35,284 bases of DNA from Oscillospiraceae bacterium (GTDB lineage Bacteria; Bacillota; Clostridia; Oscillospirales; Ruminococcaceae). The DNA is taken from assembly GCA_900768995.1 (NCBI GenBank), contig CAAGEZ010000054.1:1-35284 (forward strand). The letters are read 5' to 3'. How positions within the stretch are numbered: the first letter of the stretch is position 1; each line of letters opens with the position of its first letter. Shown here piece by piece: positions 6,505 to 16,200 of the stretch. Made by a program: the position numbers and the translations under genes. The notes beneath the pieces were generated by a model. It saw only the letters and a program-made list of their open reading frames with translations. It did not search any database and was not told where the DNA came from.

Positions 6505-6547
6505 GAAAATAAGCCCTGTATCTGTCAGCTGATGTCAGATACAGGGC
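6505..6547 (-). terminator. Intrinsic terminator after ppdK, abutting the pentapeptide gene
   Basis: A perfect 12-bp stem (6513-6524 with 6536-6547, 11-nt loop) is followed on the minus strand by TTATTTT. It ends ppdK transcripts. The next leftward start codon is only 21 nt beyond the stem, so expression of the pentapeptide/XRE pair must depend on readthrough or on a promoter inside ppdK. Confidence 0.85.
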
Positions 6548-6591
6548 CATTTTTAGTTTAAGTTATATCGGTTTGCTCAAACAGTTTCCGA

Positions 6592-9234
6592 TTACTTGTT
6601 CATCTCAGCGATTGCAGCCTGTGCAGCAGCAAGTCTTGCGATGGGCACACGGAAAGGTGAGCAGGATACATAATCAAGACCGATCTTGTGGCAGAACTCA
6701 ACAGATGTGGGATCGCCGCCGTGCTCGCCGCAGATACCGATGTGGAGCTTGGGATTAACAGGCTTGCCGAGCTTGATAGCCATTTCCATAAGCTTGCCAA
6801 CGCCGACCTGATCGAGCTTTGCGAAAGGATCGTTCTCGAAGATCTTGGTGTCATAGTAAGCACCCAGGAACTTGCCTGCATCGTCTCTGGAGAAGCCGAA
6901 TGTCATCTGAGTAAGGTCGTTTGTACCGAAGCAGAAGAAGTCAGCTTCCTTAGCGATATCATCAGCAGTGAGAGCTGCACGGGGAATCTCGATCATTGTA
7001 CCAACCTCGTACTTGAGGTCTGCACCTGCAGCAGCGATGATCTCATCAGCAGTCTTAACAACTACGTTCTTAACGAACTTAAGCTCCTTTACCTCGCCAA
7101 CGAGGGGGATCATGATCTCAGGAACGATCGTCCAGTCGGGGTGCTTAGCCTTAACGTTGATAGCAGCCTTGATGATAGCCTCAGTCTGCATCTTAGCGAT
7201 CTCAGGATATGTTACTGCAAGACGGCAGCCTCTGTGACCCATCATGGGGTTGAACTCGTGGAGACCTGCAATGATGGTCTTGATCTGCTCAACGGTCTTG
7301 CCCTGAGCCTTTGCAAGAGCCTCAATGTCAGCTTCCTCTGTAGGAACGAATTCGTGGAGAGGAGGATCGAGGAATCTGATTGTTACAGGGTTGCCCTCGA
7401 GTGCCTCGTAGAGAGCTTCAAAGTCGCCCTGCTGCATAGGTTCGATCTTAGCAAGAGCTGCTTCTCTCTCTTCAACTGTATCGGAGCAGATCATCTCTCT
7501 GAATGCTGCGATTCTGTCAGCCTCGAAGAACATATGCTCTGTACGGCAAAGACCGATGCCCTCTGCACCCAGCTCTCTTGCCTTCTTAGCGTCTGTAGGA
7601 GTATCAGCGTTTGTTCTTACCTTGAGCTTTCTGTACTTGTCAGCCCAAGCCATAACTCTGCCGAACTCGCCTGCGATAGTAGCGTCAACGGTAGGAATGA
7701 TCTCACCGTAGATGTTACCTGTTGTACCATCGATAGAAATGTAGTCGCCCTCGTGGAATGTCTTTCCGCCGAGCTCGAACTTCTTGTTCTCTTCATCCAT
7801 CTTGATGTCGCCGCAGCCGGATACACAGCAGGTACCCATTCCACGAGCAACAACGGCAGCGTGAGAAGTCATACCGCCACGAACTGTAAGGATACCCTGA
7901 GCAGCCTTCATACCTGTGATATCCTCAGGAGATGTCTCGAGACGAACGAGAACTACCTTTTCGCCCTTAGCGTTCCAAGCCTCTGCATCGTCAGCAGTGA
8001 ATACTACCTTACCGCAAGCAGCTCCGGGGGAAGCACCGAGACCCTTGCCGAGAGGAGTAGCAGCCTTGAGAGCCTTAGCGTCGAACTGGGGGTGGAGAAG
8101 TGTATCGAGGTTTCTGGGATCGATCATTGCAACAGCCTCGTAATCCTTCTTGTGACCCTCGTCAACGAGGTCGCAGGCGATCTTGAGAGCAGCCTGAGCT
8201 GTTCTCTTACCGTTACGGCACTGGAGCATATAGAGCTTGCCGTTCTCAACGGTGAACTCCATATCCTGCATATCGTGATAGTGGTTTTCGAGGATATCGC
8301 AAACCTTGATGAAGTCAGCATATGCCTCGGGGAACTTCTCTTCCATCTGAGCGATGGGCATAGGAGTACGAACGCCTGCAACAACGTCCTCGCCCTGTGC
8401 ATTGGTAAGGAACTCACCCATGAGCTTCTTCTCACCTGTAGCAGGGTCTCTTGTGAAGGCAACGCCTGTACCGGACTCGTTGTTGAGGTTACCGAATACC
8501 ATAGGCATTACGTTAACTGCAGTACCCCAGGAATAAGGGATATCATTGTCACGGCGATATACGTTTGCACGGGGGTTGTCCCAGGAACGGAACACAGCCT
8601 CGATAGCGAGCTTGAGCTGCTCAACAGGGTCAGAGGGGAAGTCAGTACCGAGCTGCTTCTTGTACTCTGCCTTGAACTGCTCAGCAAGTGTCTTAAGATC
8701 AGCAGCAGTGAGCTCTACATCGTAATGTACGCCCTTTTCTTCCTTCATCTTGTCGATGAGCTGCTCGAAGTACTTCTTGCCGACTTCCATAACAACGTCG
8801 GAGAACATCTGGATAAATCTTCTGTAGGAGTCGTAAACGAATCTCTCAAACTCAGGTGTGGGGTTGTTCTTGATCATTGCAGCAACAACGTCATCGTTAA
8901 GACCGAGGTTGAGGATAGTGTCCATCATACCGGGCATTGAAGCTCTTGCGCCGGAACGAACGGAAACGAGAAGGGGATTGTTGAGGTCGCCGAACTTCTT
9001 GCCGTTTTCCTTTTCCATCCAAGCAACGCCTTCCATAGCCTGAGCCATGATCTCGTCGTTGATCTTTCTGCCGTCCTCATAGTACTGAGTACAAGCCTCT
9101 GTTGTGATAGTAAAGCCCTGGGGAACGGGAAGTCCGATCTCGGTCATTTCAGCAAGGTTAGCGCCCTTACCGCCGAGAAGGTTACGCATAGTCATATTAC
9201 CTTCTTTAAAAGTATAGACCCATTTTTTTGCCAT
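6592..9234 (-). CDS. ppdK: Pyruvate, phosphate dikinase
   Basis: An 880-residue protein, the normal length for bacterial PPDK (Clostridium symbiosum 874). It catalyses PEP + AMP + PPi <-> pyruvate + ATP + Pi. The N-terminal ATP-grasp domain has LGGKGANLAEM (20-30) and SVRSGARASMPGMMDTILNLG (91-111). The central swivelling domain carries the phosphohistidine in GGMTSHAAVVARG (His458). The C-terminal PEP-binding TIM barrel ends with GICGEHGGDP, whose Cys835 is the expected catalytic cysteine. Codon use is strongly biased, suggesting high expression. This bias also leaves a 750-codon stop-free frame on the opposite strand, which is not a gene. TTACCTCC on the plus strand just before the ATG gives a strong GGAGGTAA ribosome binding site. 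In this group PPDK usually acts glycolytically as a PPi-linked pyruvate kinase substitute. Confidence 0.98.
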   Translation of the reverse strand: MAKKWVYTFKEGNMTMRNLLGGKGANLAEMTEIGLPVPQGFTITTEACTQYYEDGRKINDEIMAQAMEGVAWMEKENGKKFGDLNNPLLVSVRSGARASMPGMMDTILNLGLNDDVVAAMIKNNPTPEFERFVYDSYRRFIQMFSDVVMEVGKKYFEQLIDKMKEEKGVHYDVELTAADLKTLAEQFKAEYKKQLGTDFPSDPVEQLKLAIEAVFRSWDNPRANVYRRDNDIPYSWGTAVNVMPMVFGNLNNESGTGVAFTRDPATGEKKLMGEFLTNAQGEDVVAGVRTPMPIAQMEEKFPEAYADFIKVCDILENHYHDMQDMEFTVENGKLYMLQCRNGKRTAQAALKIACDLVDEGHKKDYEAVAMIDPRNLDTLLHPQFDAKALKAATPLGKGLGASPGAACGKVVFTADDAEAWNAKGEKVVLVRLETSPEDITGMKAAQGILTVRGGMTSHAAVVARGMGTCCVSGCGDIKMDEENKKFELGGKTFHEGDYISIDGTTGNIYGEIIPTVDATIAGEFGRVMAWADKYRKLKVRTNADTPTDAKKARELGAEGIGLCRTEHMFFEADRIAAFREMICSDTVEEREAALAKIEPMQQGDFEALYEALEGNPVTIRFLDPPLHEFVPTEEADIEALAKAQGKTVEQIKTIIAGLHEFNPMMGHRGCRLAVTYPEIAKMQTEAIIKAAINVKAKHPDWTIVPEIMIPLVGEVKELKFVKNVVVKTADEIIAAAGADLKYEVGTMIEIPRAALTADDIAKEADFFCFGTNDLTQMTFGFSRDDAGKFLGAYYDTKIFENDPFAKLDQVGVGKLMEMAIKLGKPVNPKLHIGICGEHGGDPTSVEFCHKIGLDYVSCSPFRVPIARLAAAQAAIAEMNK

Positions 9235-9329
9235 TGGATATTACCTCCGTTATTTTTGTTTTTTCTCACGCACCGGCAATGCCGCAGTTCCGACAGGGAC
9301 ACAGCATTATTATACGTGACTTTAAATAT

Positions 9330-9338
9330 ATTATAACA
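9330..9338 (-). promoter_or_regulatory. Extended -10 promoter of ppdK
   Basis: On the minus strand TGT precedes TATAAT (9335-9330), giving TGnTATAAT. No good -35 lies 17 bp upstream, which fits an extended -10 promoter. A second TATAAT further downstream (near 9316-9311) is an alternative. Confidence 0.55.
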
Positions 9339-9454
9339 GAAAGCTGTTAACTTTTCTACTGTTGAATACAAGAAAAAATACACCTTATTTTTGGCTATTT
9401 TGACCAAATTGAAAAACTTTGCAAAAATCCAAGAGCAATATATGTAAAATGTGC

Positions 9455-9483
9455 TTGAAAAATTCATTTTACTGTGGCATAAT
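9455..9483 (+). promoter_or_regulatory. Sigma-A promoter of glmU
   Basis: TTGAAA (9455-9460) and CATAAT (9478-9483) are separated by 17 bp. The predicted leader is about 59 nt before the ATG at 9549, which has GGGAG upstream. Confidence 0.65.
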
Positions 9484-9548
9484 AATTATAGGATAATTTT
9501 TCGGAATGCGGAAATATACAAATATTTATATACGGGAGAATTTATACT

Positions 9549-10946
9549 ATGAGTAAAAAGACCTGTGCAATAATTTTAGCGGGCGGTCAGGGCAAGAGAA
9601 TGAAGTCCGACCTGCCCAAGCCTATGTTCAGAGTTCTTGATATGCCTATGCTGGACTGGGTAACAAGAGCCTGCGAGGAAGCGGGGATATCCGATATCTG
9701 CGTGGTGACGGGCTTTAACAATGAAGTCATTGAAAAGCACCTTGACGGCAAGTATCACACCGTTTTCCAGCCCCAGCGAATGGGTACGGGACACGCTGTT
9801 ATGATGGCTCTTGACTGGCTGAACGAACGCAAGGACAGCGATGTTCTTATCTTAAACGGCGATGCTCCCTTTATCGACAGGGACACTATCCTCGGTGCAC
9901 ACGCTCTTCACGAGGAAAAGGGCAATGCCGTTACGGTCATCACCTCGGAAGTGGATAATCCCTGCGGCTACGGCAGGATAATCCGCACGCCGAACGGTAT
10001 CAGCGGCATTGTTGAGGAAAAGGACGCAACCGCCGAGCAGAAGAATATCAGGGAGATAAACTCGGGCGCATACTGGTTCGACACCGAGAAGCTCATTTTT
10101 GCTCTTGGGGAGATAAAGCCCAACAATTCTCAGGGAGAATACTATCTTACTGACTCGGTTTTCATTCTCATCAACGCAAAATTTCGTGCAGATGCATATA
10201 TTTCTTCAAATCCCGACACAGTTTTAGGTGCAAATGACAGAAAAGGTCTTTTGTTATTGAATAATACGGCAAGATTTGCTATAATAGATAGGTTGATGAA
10301 TGACGGCGTGGAATTTACCTGCACCGACGGCGTTACTGTCGGCAGAGACGTTAAGGTGGGCAGGGGCGCAACAATTCTTCAGGGAGTTATCCTGAGAGGA
10401 AACACCGTCATCGGTGAAAACTGCGTTATCGGTCCCAACTGCATCATCGAAAACTGCGAAGTTGGAAGCGGCACCGTGCTCAATTCCGTTCAGGCTTATG
10501 ACAGCGTTATCGAGGATAACGTGAAGATAGGTCCGTTCGTTCAGATACGTCCCGGAAGCAGGATTTGCAAAGGCGTTAAGATCGGCGATTTCGTTGAGGT
10601 CAAAAACTCCGTTATCGGCGAGAATACCGCTGTGGCGCATCTCACTTATGTGGGCGACAGCGATGTGGGAAGCGGAGTAAACTTCGGCTGCGGCGTTGTC
10701 ACCGTTAATTATGACGGCGAGAACAAGTACCGCACAACTATCGGCGACGATGCATTCATCGGCTGCAACACCAATCTCGTTGCACCCGTTAAAATAGGAA
10801 ACGGCGCATACACAGGCGCAGGCTCCACTATCACAGGCGATGTGCCCGACGGTGCTCTTGCGGTGGAAAGAGGTCACGCAAGGATAATCGAGGGCTACGG
10901 CGCAAAGAAGCTCAGAGGCAGGATCGAAAAGAACCACAAAAAGTAA
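9549..10946 (+). CDS. glmU: Bifunctional UDP-GlcNAc pyrophosphorylase / glucosamine-1-phosphate acetyltransferase
   Basis: A 465-residue protein, normal length for GlmU. Residues 1-230 are the nucleotidyltransferase domain (LAGGQGKRM at 10-18, PKPM at 24-27, GTGHAVMMA, NGDAPFI, and the EYYLTD segment). Residues about 250-450 are a left-handed beta-helix of hexapeptide repeats ending in the acetyltransferase active site (VEVKNSVIGENTAVAHLTYVGDSDVG, then NYDGENKYRTTIGDDAFIG). It makes UDP-GlcNAc, the precursor of peptidoglycan and wall polymers, in the cytoplasm. It is followed by prs at 69 bp, a common clostridial glmU-prs pairing. A weak hairpin lies between the two genes. Confidence 0.98.
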   Translation: MSKKTCAIILAGGQGKRMKSDLPKPMFRVLDMPMLDWVTRACEEAGISDICVVTGFNNEVIEKHLDGKYHTVFQPQRMGTGHAVMMALDWLNERKDSDVLILNGDAPFIDRDTILGAHALHEEKGNAVTVITSEVDNPCGYGRIIRTPNGISGIVEEKDATAEQKNIREINSGAYWFDTEKLIFALGEIKPNNSQGEYYLTDSVFILINAKFRADAYISSNPDTVLGANDRKGLLLLNNTARFAIIDRLMNDGVEFTCTDGVTVGRDVKVGRGATILQGVILRGNTVIGENCVIGPNCIIENCEVGSGTVLNSVQAYDSVIEDNVKIGPFVQIRPGSRICKGVKIGDFVEVKNSVIGENTAVAHLTYVGDSDVGSGVNFGCGVVTVNYDGENKYRTTIGDDAFIGCNTNLVAPVKIGNGAYTGAGSTITGDVPDGALAVERGHARIIEGYGAKKLRGRIEKNHKK

Positions 10947-10955
10947 ATCCCCCTC

Positions 10956-10982
10956 GGAGCGTTTATAAACGTCCTTATTTTC
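10956..10982 (+). other. Weak hairpin between glmU and prs
   Basis: CGTTTATAAACG is self-complementary and is flanked by GGA and TCC, so bases 10956-10974 form a short stem with one bulge, followed by TTATTTTC. It may attenuate transcription into prs or only stabilise the upstream mRNA. Confidence 0.4.
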
Positions 10983-11015
10983 AGGAAATTTATATAAATC
11001 AAAGGAGAAGAAATA

Positions 11016-11978
11016 ATGAATATTCACGGCAAGGACATCAAGATCTTCACTGCAAACTCCAACCCCAAGGTTGCCGCAGAGATCGCAAGAGAGCTGGGCA
11101 AGCCTCTCGGTCAGTCTGAGGTAGTGACCTTTTCCGACGGTGAGATCAGCGTTTCCATCAAGGAGAGCGTAAGAGGTTCCGACGTTTTCGTTGTGCAGTC
11201 CACAAGCACTCCCGTTAACGATAATATGATGGAGCTTCTCATTATGATCGACGCTTTCAAGAGAGCTTCCGCAGGCCGTATCACTGCCGTTATCCCTTAT
11301 ATGGGCTATGCACGTCAGGACAGAAAGGCTAAGGCAAGAGATCCCATTTCCGCAAAGCTCGTTGCCGACCTCCTCACTGTTGCAGGCGCTGACAGAGTTC
11401 TTTCTATGGACCTCCACTGCGCTCAGATACAGGGCTTCTTCAATATCCCCGTTGACCACCTCCTCGGTGTGCCCATTCTCGTTCCCTACTTCATCGAGAA
11501 GTTCAAGGACATCAGAGACAACACCGTTGTTGTTTCCCCCGACCTTGGCTCCGTTACAAGAGCAAGAAACTTTGCCGCAAGATTTGACGCTCCTCTCGCT
11601 ATCGTTGACAAGCGCCGCCAGAAGGCTAACGTATGCGAAGTTATGAACATCATCGGCGACGTTAAGGACAAGGACGTTATCCTCGTTGACGATATGATCG
11701 ACACAGCAGGCACTCTCTGCAATGCCGCTAAGGCTATTATGGAAAAGGGCGGAGCTAAGTCCGTTACCGCCTGCGCTACCCACGGCGTTCTCTCAGGTCC
11801 CGCTATCCAGCGTATCCGGGACAGTGTTATCAAGGAAGTTGTTCTTCTCGACACCATCGCTCTCCCCGAGGAGAAGCAGATCGACAAGATCACTGTTCTT
11901 CCCGTTGCTCCCGTATTCGCTCAGGCTATCCAGAGAATTTACGAGGACAGCCCTATCTCTCCTCTTTTCAATAACTGA
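11016..11978 (+). CDS. prs: Ribose-phosphate pyrophosphokinase (PRPP synthetase)
   Basis: A 320-residue class I PRPP synthetase, which makes PRPP from ribose-5-phosphate and ATP for nucleotide, His and Trp synthesis. Motifs: FSDGEISVSI, YMGYARQDRKAKARDPISAKLVADLL around residues 95-120, DLHCAQIQGFF (metal and ATP contacts), KRR at the catalytic flexible loop (VDKRRQKANV), and the PRPP-binding loop VDDMIDTAGT. AAAGGAG lies 8 nt upstream of the ATG. It probably shares a transcript with glmU. The codon bias is marked, consistent with high expression. Confidence 0.98.
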   Translation: MNIHGKDIKIFTANSNPKVAAEIARELGKPLGQSEVVTFSDGEISVSIKESVRGSDVFVVQSTSTPVNDNMMELLIMIDAFKRASAGRITAVIPYMGYARQDRKAKARDPISAKLVADLLTVAGADRVLSMDLHCAQIQGFFNIPVDHLLGVPILVPYFIEKFKDIRDNTVVVSPDLGSVTRARNFAARFDAPLAIVDKRRQKANVCEVMNIIGDVKDKDVILVDDMIDTAGTLCNAAKAIMEKGGAKSVTACATHGVLSGPAIQRIRDSVIKEVVLLDTIALPEEKQIDKITVLPVAPVFAQAIQRIYEDSPISPLFNN

Positions 11979-12014
11979 TATCCGAAAATATCAGTAAACC
12001 TACATAACATCATC

Positions 12015-12046
12015 GGGCTGCACCGTTTACGGCGGCAGCCCTTGTT
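12015..12046 (+). terminator. Probable terminator after prs
   Basis: GGGCTGC (12015-12021) pairs with GCAGCCC (12035-12041), with a further CCG/CGG inner stem around a TTTA loop. TTGTTAT follows. The U-tract is interrupted, so termination may be incomplete. Confidence 0.65.
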
Positions 12047-12181
12047 ATGCAAAACACTTCAACGGGGCTTATGCAGTTGCACAAGCCCCTATAAAGCGTC
12101 ATTATCGGGTATTACCGCTTCATATGGGGATATGTCCTGTCCTTATATGAAACGGCAGAACCATTATGAAAGGAAACTCAT
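12042..12181 (+). other. Structured leader region between prs and pth
   Basis: A second hairpin GGGGCTT (12064-12070) / AAGCCCC (12083-12089) has an inner TGC/GCA stem and no U-tract. A nested structure TTCATAT (12119-12125) / ATATGAA (12145-12151) encloses GGA/TCC. I recognise no riboswitch or RNA family. No strong sigma-A promoter is evident for pth. Confidence 0.4.
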
Positions 12182-12811
12182 ATGAGCATTTTCGACATTT
12201 TCGACCAGATAAACAAGAACAAAGCTCCCGAACCCACAGGTCCTGTTGAATACATCATCGCAGGTCTCGGAAACCCCGGAGCACAGTATGAAAACACCCG
12301 CCACAATGCAGGCTTTATGACCGTTGACACCCTTGCGGCAAAGCACGGCTTTGAGATAAAGCGGCTTAAATTCAAGTCCCTTACCGCTGATGTGACCATT
12401 GCGGGAAAAAGATGTCTTGTGATGAAGCCCTCCACTTTTATGAACAACAGCGGTGAAGCTATTGTTGAAGCGATGAATTTCTACAAGATACCCATTGAAA
12501 ATGTGATAATATGTTATGACGACATAAGTCTTGACCCAGGCAAAATACGCATTCGCCGCAAGGGTTCGGACGGCGGTCACAACGGCATAAAGTCCATAAT
12601 CTACCTCACAGGCTCTCAGGATTTTCCACGCATAAAGGTGGGCGTGGGTCAGAAGCCCTCGAAGGATTATGACCTTGCAAACTGGGTCTTGGGAACGTTT
12701 CCCTCAGAGGATATCCCGAAGCTCCACGATGCCACAGACCACGCCTGCGCCGCCGCAGAGCTTATTGTAAACGGCGAAATCGACAAGGCTATGAACCTCT
12801 ACAACACATAA
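12182..12811 (+). CDS. pth: Peptidyl-tRNA hydrolase
   Basis: A 209-residue protein. After an N-terminal extension of about 22 residues (MSIFDIFDQINKNK and onward), the Pth fold begins at YIIAGLGNPG. The catalytic His is His41 in NTRHNAGF. Other family motifs are KPSTFMNNSGEA, CYDDISLDPGKIRIRRKGSDGGHNGIKSI and PRIKVGVG. It cleaves peptidyl-tRNA released prematurely from ribosomes. GAAAGGAAA precedes the ATG. The extension is longer than in E. coli Pth (194 residues in all), and the ribosome binding site supports translating it. It heads a tight unit with the membrane protein and mfd; pth-mfd adjacency is widespread in Firmicutes. Confidence 0.97.
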   Translation: MSIFDIFDQINKNKAPEPTGPVEYIIAGLGNPGAQYENTRHNAGFMTVDTLAAKHGFEIKRLKFKSLTADVTIAGKRCLVMKPSTFMNNSGEAIVEAMNFYKIPIENVIICYDDISLDPGKIRIRRKGSDGGHNGIKSIIYLTGSQDFPRIKVGVGQKPSKDYDLANWVLGTFPSEDIPKLHDATDHACAAAELIVNGEIDKAMNLYNT

Positions 12812-12831
12812 GAGAAAGATACGTGATCTAT

Positions 12832-13218
12832 ATGAAAAAGACTGTTTTATTTTCTGCGGCAACGGCGGTGTCCTCACTGATATTCGCCGTATGCGCAATG
12901 GGTTATGCGGCAGGCGAGATATCGTCTGCGGGGAAGCTTGACCAGAACGGTGCGGCTCTTCTTGTGGCAGCCGCCGCTTTCATTGCGGCTGACGTGATAT
13001 CCGCAGGGGTATGCATCACCGGGAAAATGAAGGACGAAAGATCGGTGATATACTCGGTATCACGTCTTTTCCTCATCGTATATGCCCTTAATATGAGGGA
13101 CAGATCGTCTGCATTCCTCATTGCCGCAGGGCTGAACGTTTTAATGTACGCTGTGTCCCTTTTTAAGGACTACAGGAAATTTGCCGCACGAAACAGCGGC
13201 GCAGAGGTGTCGGAATGA
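12832..13218 (+). CDS. Small membrane protein between pth and mfd, function unknown
   Basis: A 128-residue protein with four predicted membrane segments (about residues 3-25, 40-62, 74-92 and 98-116) and a charged C-terminal tail. I do not recognise a family. The start is uncertain: ATG at 12832 gives MKKTVLFSA, and GTG at 12823 lies closer to the weak AGAAAG ribosome binding site. Its stop codon overlaps the mfd start (ATGA), and it follows pth by about 20 nt, so the three genes are almost certainly co-transcribed. Its role in the operon is unknown. Confidence 0.8.
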   Translation: MKKTVLFSAATAVSSLIFAVCAMGYAAGEISSAGKLDQNGAALLVAAAAFIAADVISAGVCITGKMKDERSVIYSVSRLFLIVYALNMRDRSSAFLIAAGLNVLMYAVSLFKDYRKFAARNSGAEVSE

Positions 13219-16200
13219 ACGCTAAGAACTCTCTTTTCGGGAAAATAAGCCCTGTCCTTAAAGAACAGGGCGATATAAAAGATATTTATGAGACCCTTAC
13301 CCGAGGATATTCCCCTCTTGCGGTATCGGGTCTTTCTTCCGTTCATAAGTCACAGCTGGCTATGCTCATAAGCGAGGCGCTGTATGGGGACAGGTGCGTC
13401 CCGATGCTGCTTATCGCTGATGATGAGGCGGGAGCTAAGAAAATTTGCGATGATATAAACGAGCTTTACGGCGAAGAAGCGGCATATGTATATCCCGCAA
13501 AGGACATCACCCTTGCAAGAGTGGAGAGCGTTTCGAGGGAGTATGAGCACAGGCGGATAGGCGTGCTCTCCCACATTGCGGACGGCACTTGCAGGATCGT
13601 CTGTGCCGGTGCGGAGGCTGTTATGCAGAAAACACTGCCCCCTCAGGCTCTTGCGGACAACACCATAACCCTTTCAAAAGACGTTCCCGTGGATATGAAA
13701 GCTCTTACCGCAAGACTTGTGAGAGCAGGCTATACCCGCTGCGACAAGGTGGAAAGCCCCTCTCAGTTTTCGATAAGAGGCTCTATTGCAGACATTTTCC
13801 CCGTTCAGGAGAAAGCCCCTGTGAGAATGGAGCTGTGGGACGACGAAATAGACGCATTTTCTTATTTTGACCCCGAAACTCAGCGAAGAACCGAAAGCAT
13901 CGAAAAGCTCATAATCCCCCCTGCCTCCGAGGTGCTTTTTGAAAGCCCCCAGGTGCTTGCGGAGAGGATAAACAAGCTTGCGTCGGGAGCAAAGGGCAGA
14001 CGTGCCGACGCTGTTAAGGCAAATCTCGCAAAGGACGCAGATGCGGCGCTGAACGGTCTTTCCCTTGCAAATATCGACAAGTATATCACAATTGCATATG
14101 ACAAGCCTGCTCTGCTTTTTGATTATCTGAAAAAGGAAAGCTGTGTGCTTTTCAGCGAATATCACAGCTGCTGCGAAAGGGCTAAAAATATCCTCTCTCA
14201 GCATAATGAGGACATTAAGATACTTCTTGAAGAGGGAGAGCTGTGCAAGGGACTTGAAGGCTATCTTGAGGGCTTTGAGGTCATATCCGAAAGGGCGCAG
14301 GAATTTCCCTGCGTGCTTATGGACGCATTTCTCAGGACAAATGACTTAAGATGCAAAAAGCTCTGGTCCATAACCGCTTATCAGACCGCTCCCTGGGGCG
14401 GCGAGATACGCCAGCTCACCGAGGACTTGCAGTCCCTTATCAGCAGGAATTACTCGGTAGTTGTTCTTGCAGGCTCGGAGAAAACCCTCCCCATAATTGC
14501 GGAGGACCTCCGTGAGGAGGGCATTCCCTGCGACGTTATGACGGAGGAGAGCACACTCATCAAGGGCAGGGTGCTCATCACCACAGGCTGCCTGTCCTCG
14601 GGCTATGATTACCCCGACATCAAGACCGCACTTATCACTCAGGCAAGAGCTATGACCGCCAAGAGGAAGCTCAGGAAGAAGAAAAAGGGCGAGGAGATAA
14701 AGTCCCTTGCGGACATCTCCGTCGGCGACCTTGTTGTTCACGCTCTCCACGGCATCGGCAGGTTCGAGGGCATCAAAAAGCTTGAGCTTGAGGGCATCAC
14801 AAAGGATTATATCACCATAAAATATGCGGGCACCGACGTGCTCTACGTTCCCGTTACCCAGATGGATCTTATTTCAAGGTATATAGGCCCCCGTGACGAT
14901 ACGGGAGTAAAGCTCAACAAGCTTTCGTCCAATGAGTGGCAAAAGACCCGTTCGAGGGTCAAGAAAGCCGTCAAGGATATGGCTGATGAGCTTATCGCCC
15001 TTTATGCAAAGCGTGCAAAGACAAAGGGCTATGCATTCTCCGAGGACAACGACTGGCAGCAGGATTTTGAAGCCCGTTTCGATTACACCGAGACCGACGA
15101 TCAGCTCCGCTGCATCGACGAGATAAAGCAGGATATGATGAAGCCCGTTCCTATGGACAGACTGCTCTGCGGAGACGTGGGCTTCGGAAAAACCGAGGTC
15201 GCATTCCGTGCGGCATTCAAATGTATGCTTGACGGAAAGCAGTGCGCAATACTCGTGCCCACCACCGTTCTTGCCTGGCAGCATTTCCAGAGTGCGGTAA
15301 AGCGCTTTGAGCATTTCCCGTTCAAGATAGAGCTTCTGTCAAGATTTCGCACCAAAAAGCAGCAGGAAGAGATACTGAAAGGTCTCAAAGACGGCACTGT
15401 CGATATGGTCATCGGCACTCACAGGATAGTGCAGAAGGACGTTGCGTTCAAGGATCTCGGTCTTGCCATAATCGACGAGGAGCAGCGCTTCGGAGTGGCT
15501 CACAAGGAGCGCTTCAAGGAAGCGTTTACGGGAGTAGATGTGCTGATGCTGTCGGCAACGCCTATCCCCCGAACCCTCAATATGGCTATGAGCGGCATTC
15601 GTGATATGAGCGTTATCGAGGAGCCGCCTGTGGACAGATATCCCGTTCAGACCTATGTTATCGAACACAATATGGGCGTTCTCGTTCAGGCGATGATGAA
15701 AGAGCTGAGAAGAGGCGGTCAGGTCTATTATATCCACAACCGTGTTGAGACCATTGAGGGCACTGCCGCAAAAATTGCGGAGCTTATCCCCGATGCACGA
15801 ATTGCCGTGGCTCACGGTCAGCTTTCCGAAGAGCGGCTTTCCGACATATGGACGGAGCTTGTGGAACACGAGATAGACATTCTCGTCTGCACGACTATCA
15901 TCGAAACAGGCGTTGACGTTCCCAATGTAAATACACTTATAATCGAGGACGCAGACCACCTTGGACTTTCCCAGCTTTATCAGCTCAGAGGCCGTGTGGG
16001 ACGCTCAAACAGGCGTGCATTTGCATATTTCACATTCAGACGGGGCAAGGTGCTTACGGAAATTGCCTCAAAGAGACTTGACGCTATAAGGGAATTTACC
16101 CAGTTCGGCAGCGGCTTCAGAGTTGCTATGCGTGACCTTGAAATAAGAGGCGCAGGCTCTATCCTCGGCGGCAGGCAGCACGGTCATATGGAGGCGGTGG

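Larger units (their letters stand above)
9235..9548. other. 314-bp divergent intergenic region between ppdK and glmU
   Basis: It is AT-rich and holds two back-to-back promoters: the ppdK extended -10 at 9330-9338 and the glmU promoter at 9455-9483. The ppdK leader is about 90 nt. I see no riboswitch fold, protein-coding ORF or strong inverted repeat. A frame on the minus strand that extends ppdK upstream is not supported, because the ribosome binding site sits at the 9234 start. Confidence 0.7.

Noticed and set aside
6688..8940. 750-codon open frame on the plus strand opposite ppdK
   Set aside because: It mirrors the ppdK codon pattern exactly, has no ribosome binding site or recognisable domains, and is Ser/Leu/Cys-rich. 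It is a by-product of strong codon bias in ppdK.
9235..9548. Possible riboswitch upstream of glmU (glmS-like or other)
   Set aside because: No conserved core or paired elements were recognisable; the leader is AT-rich and unstructured.
10254..11783. 509-codon minus-strand frame across glmU and prs
   Set aside because: It spans two well-supported genes on the other strand, has no initiation signal, and gives a low-complexity Asn/Val/Cys-rich product. It is a shadow.
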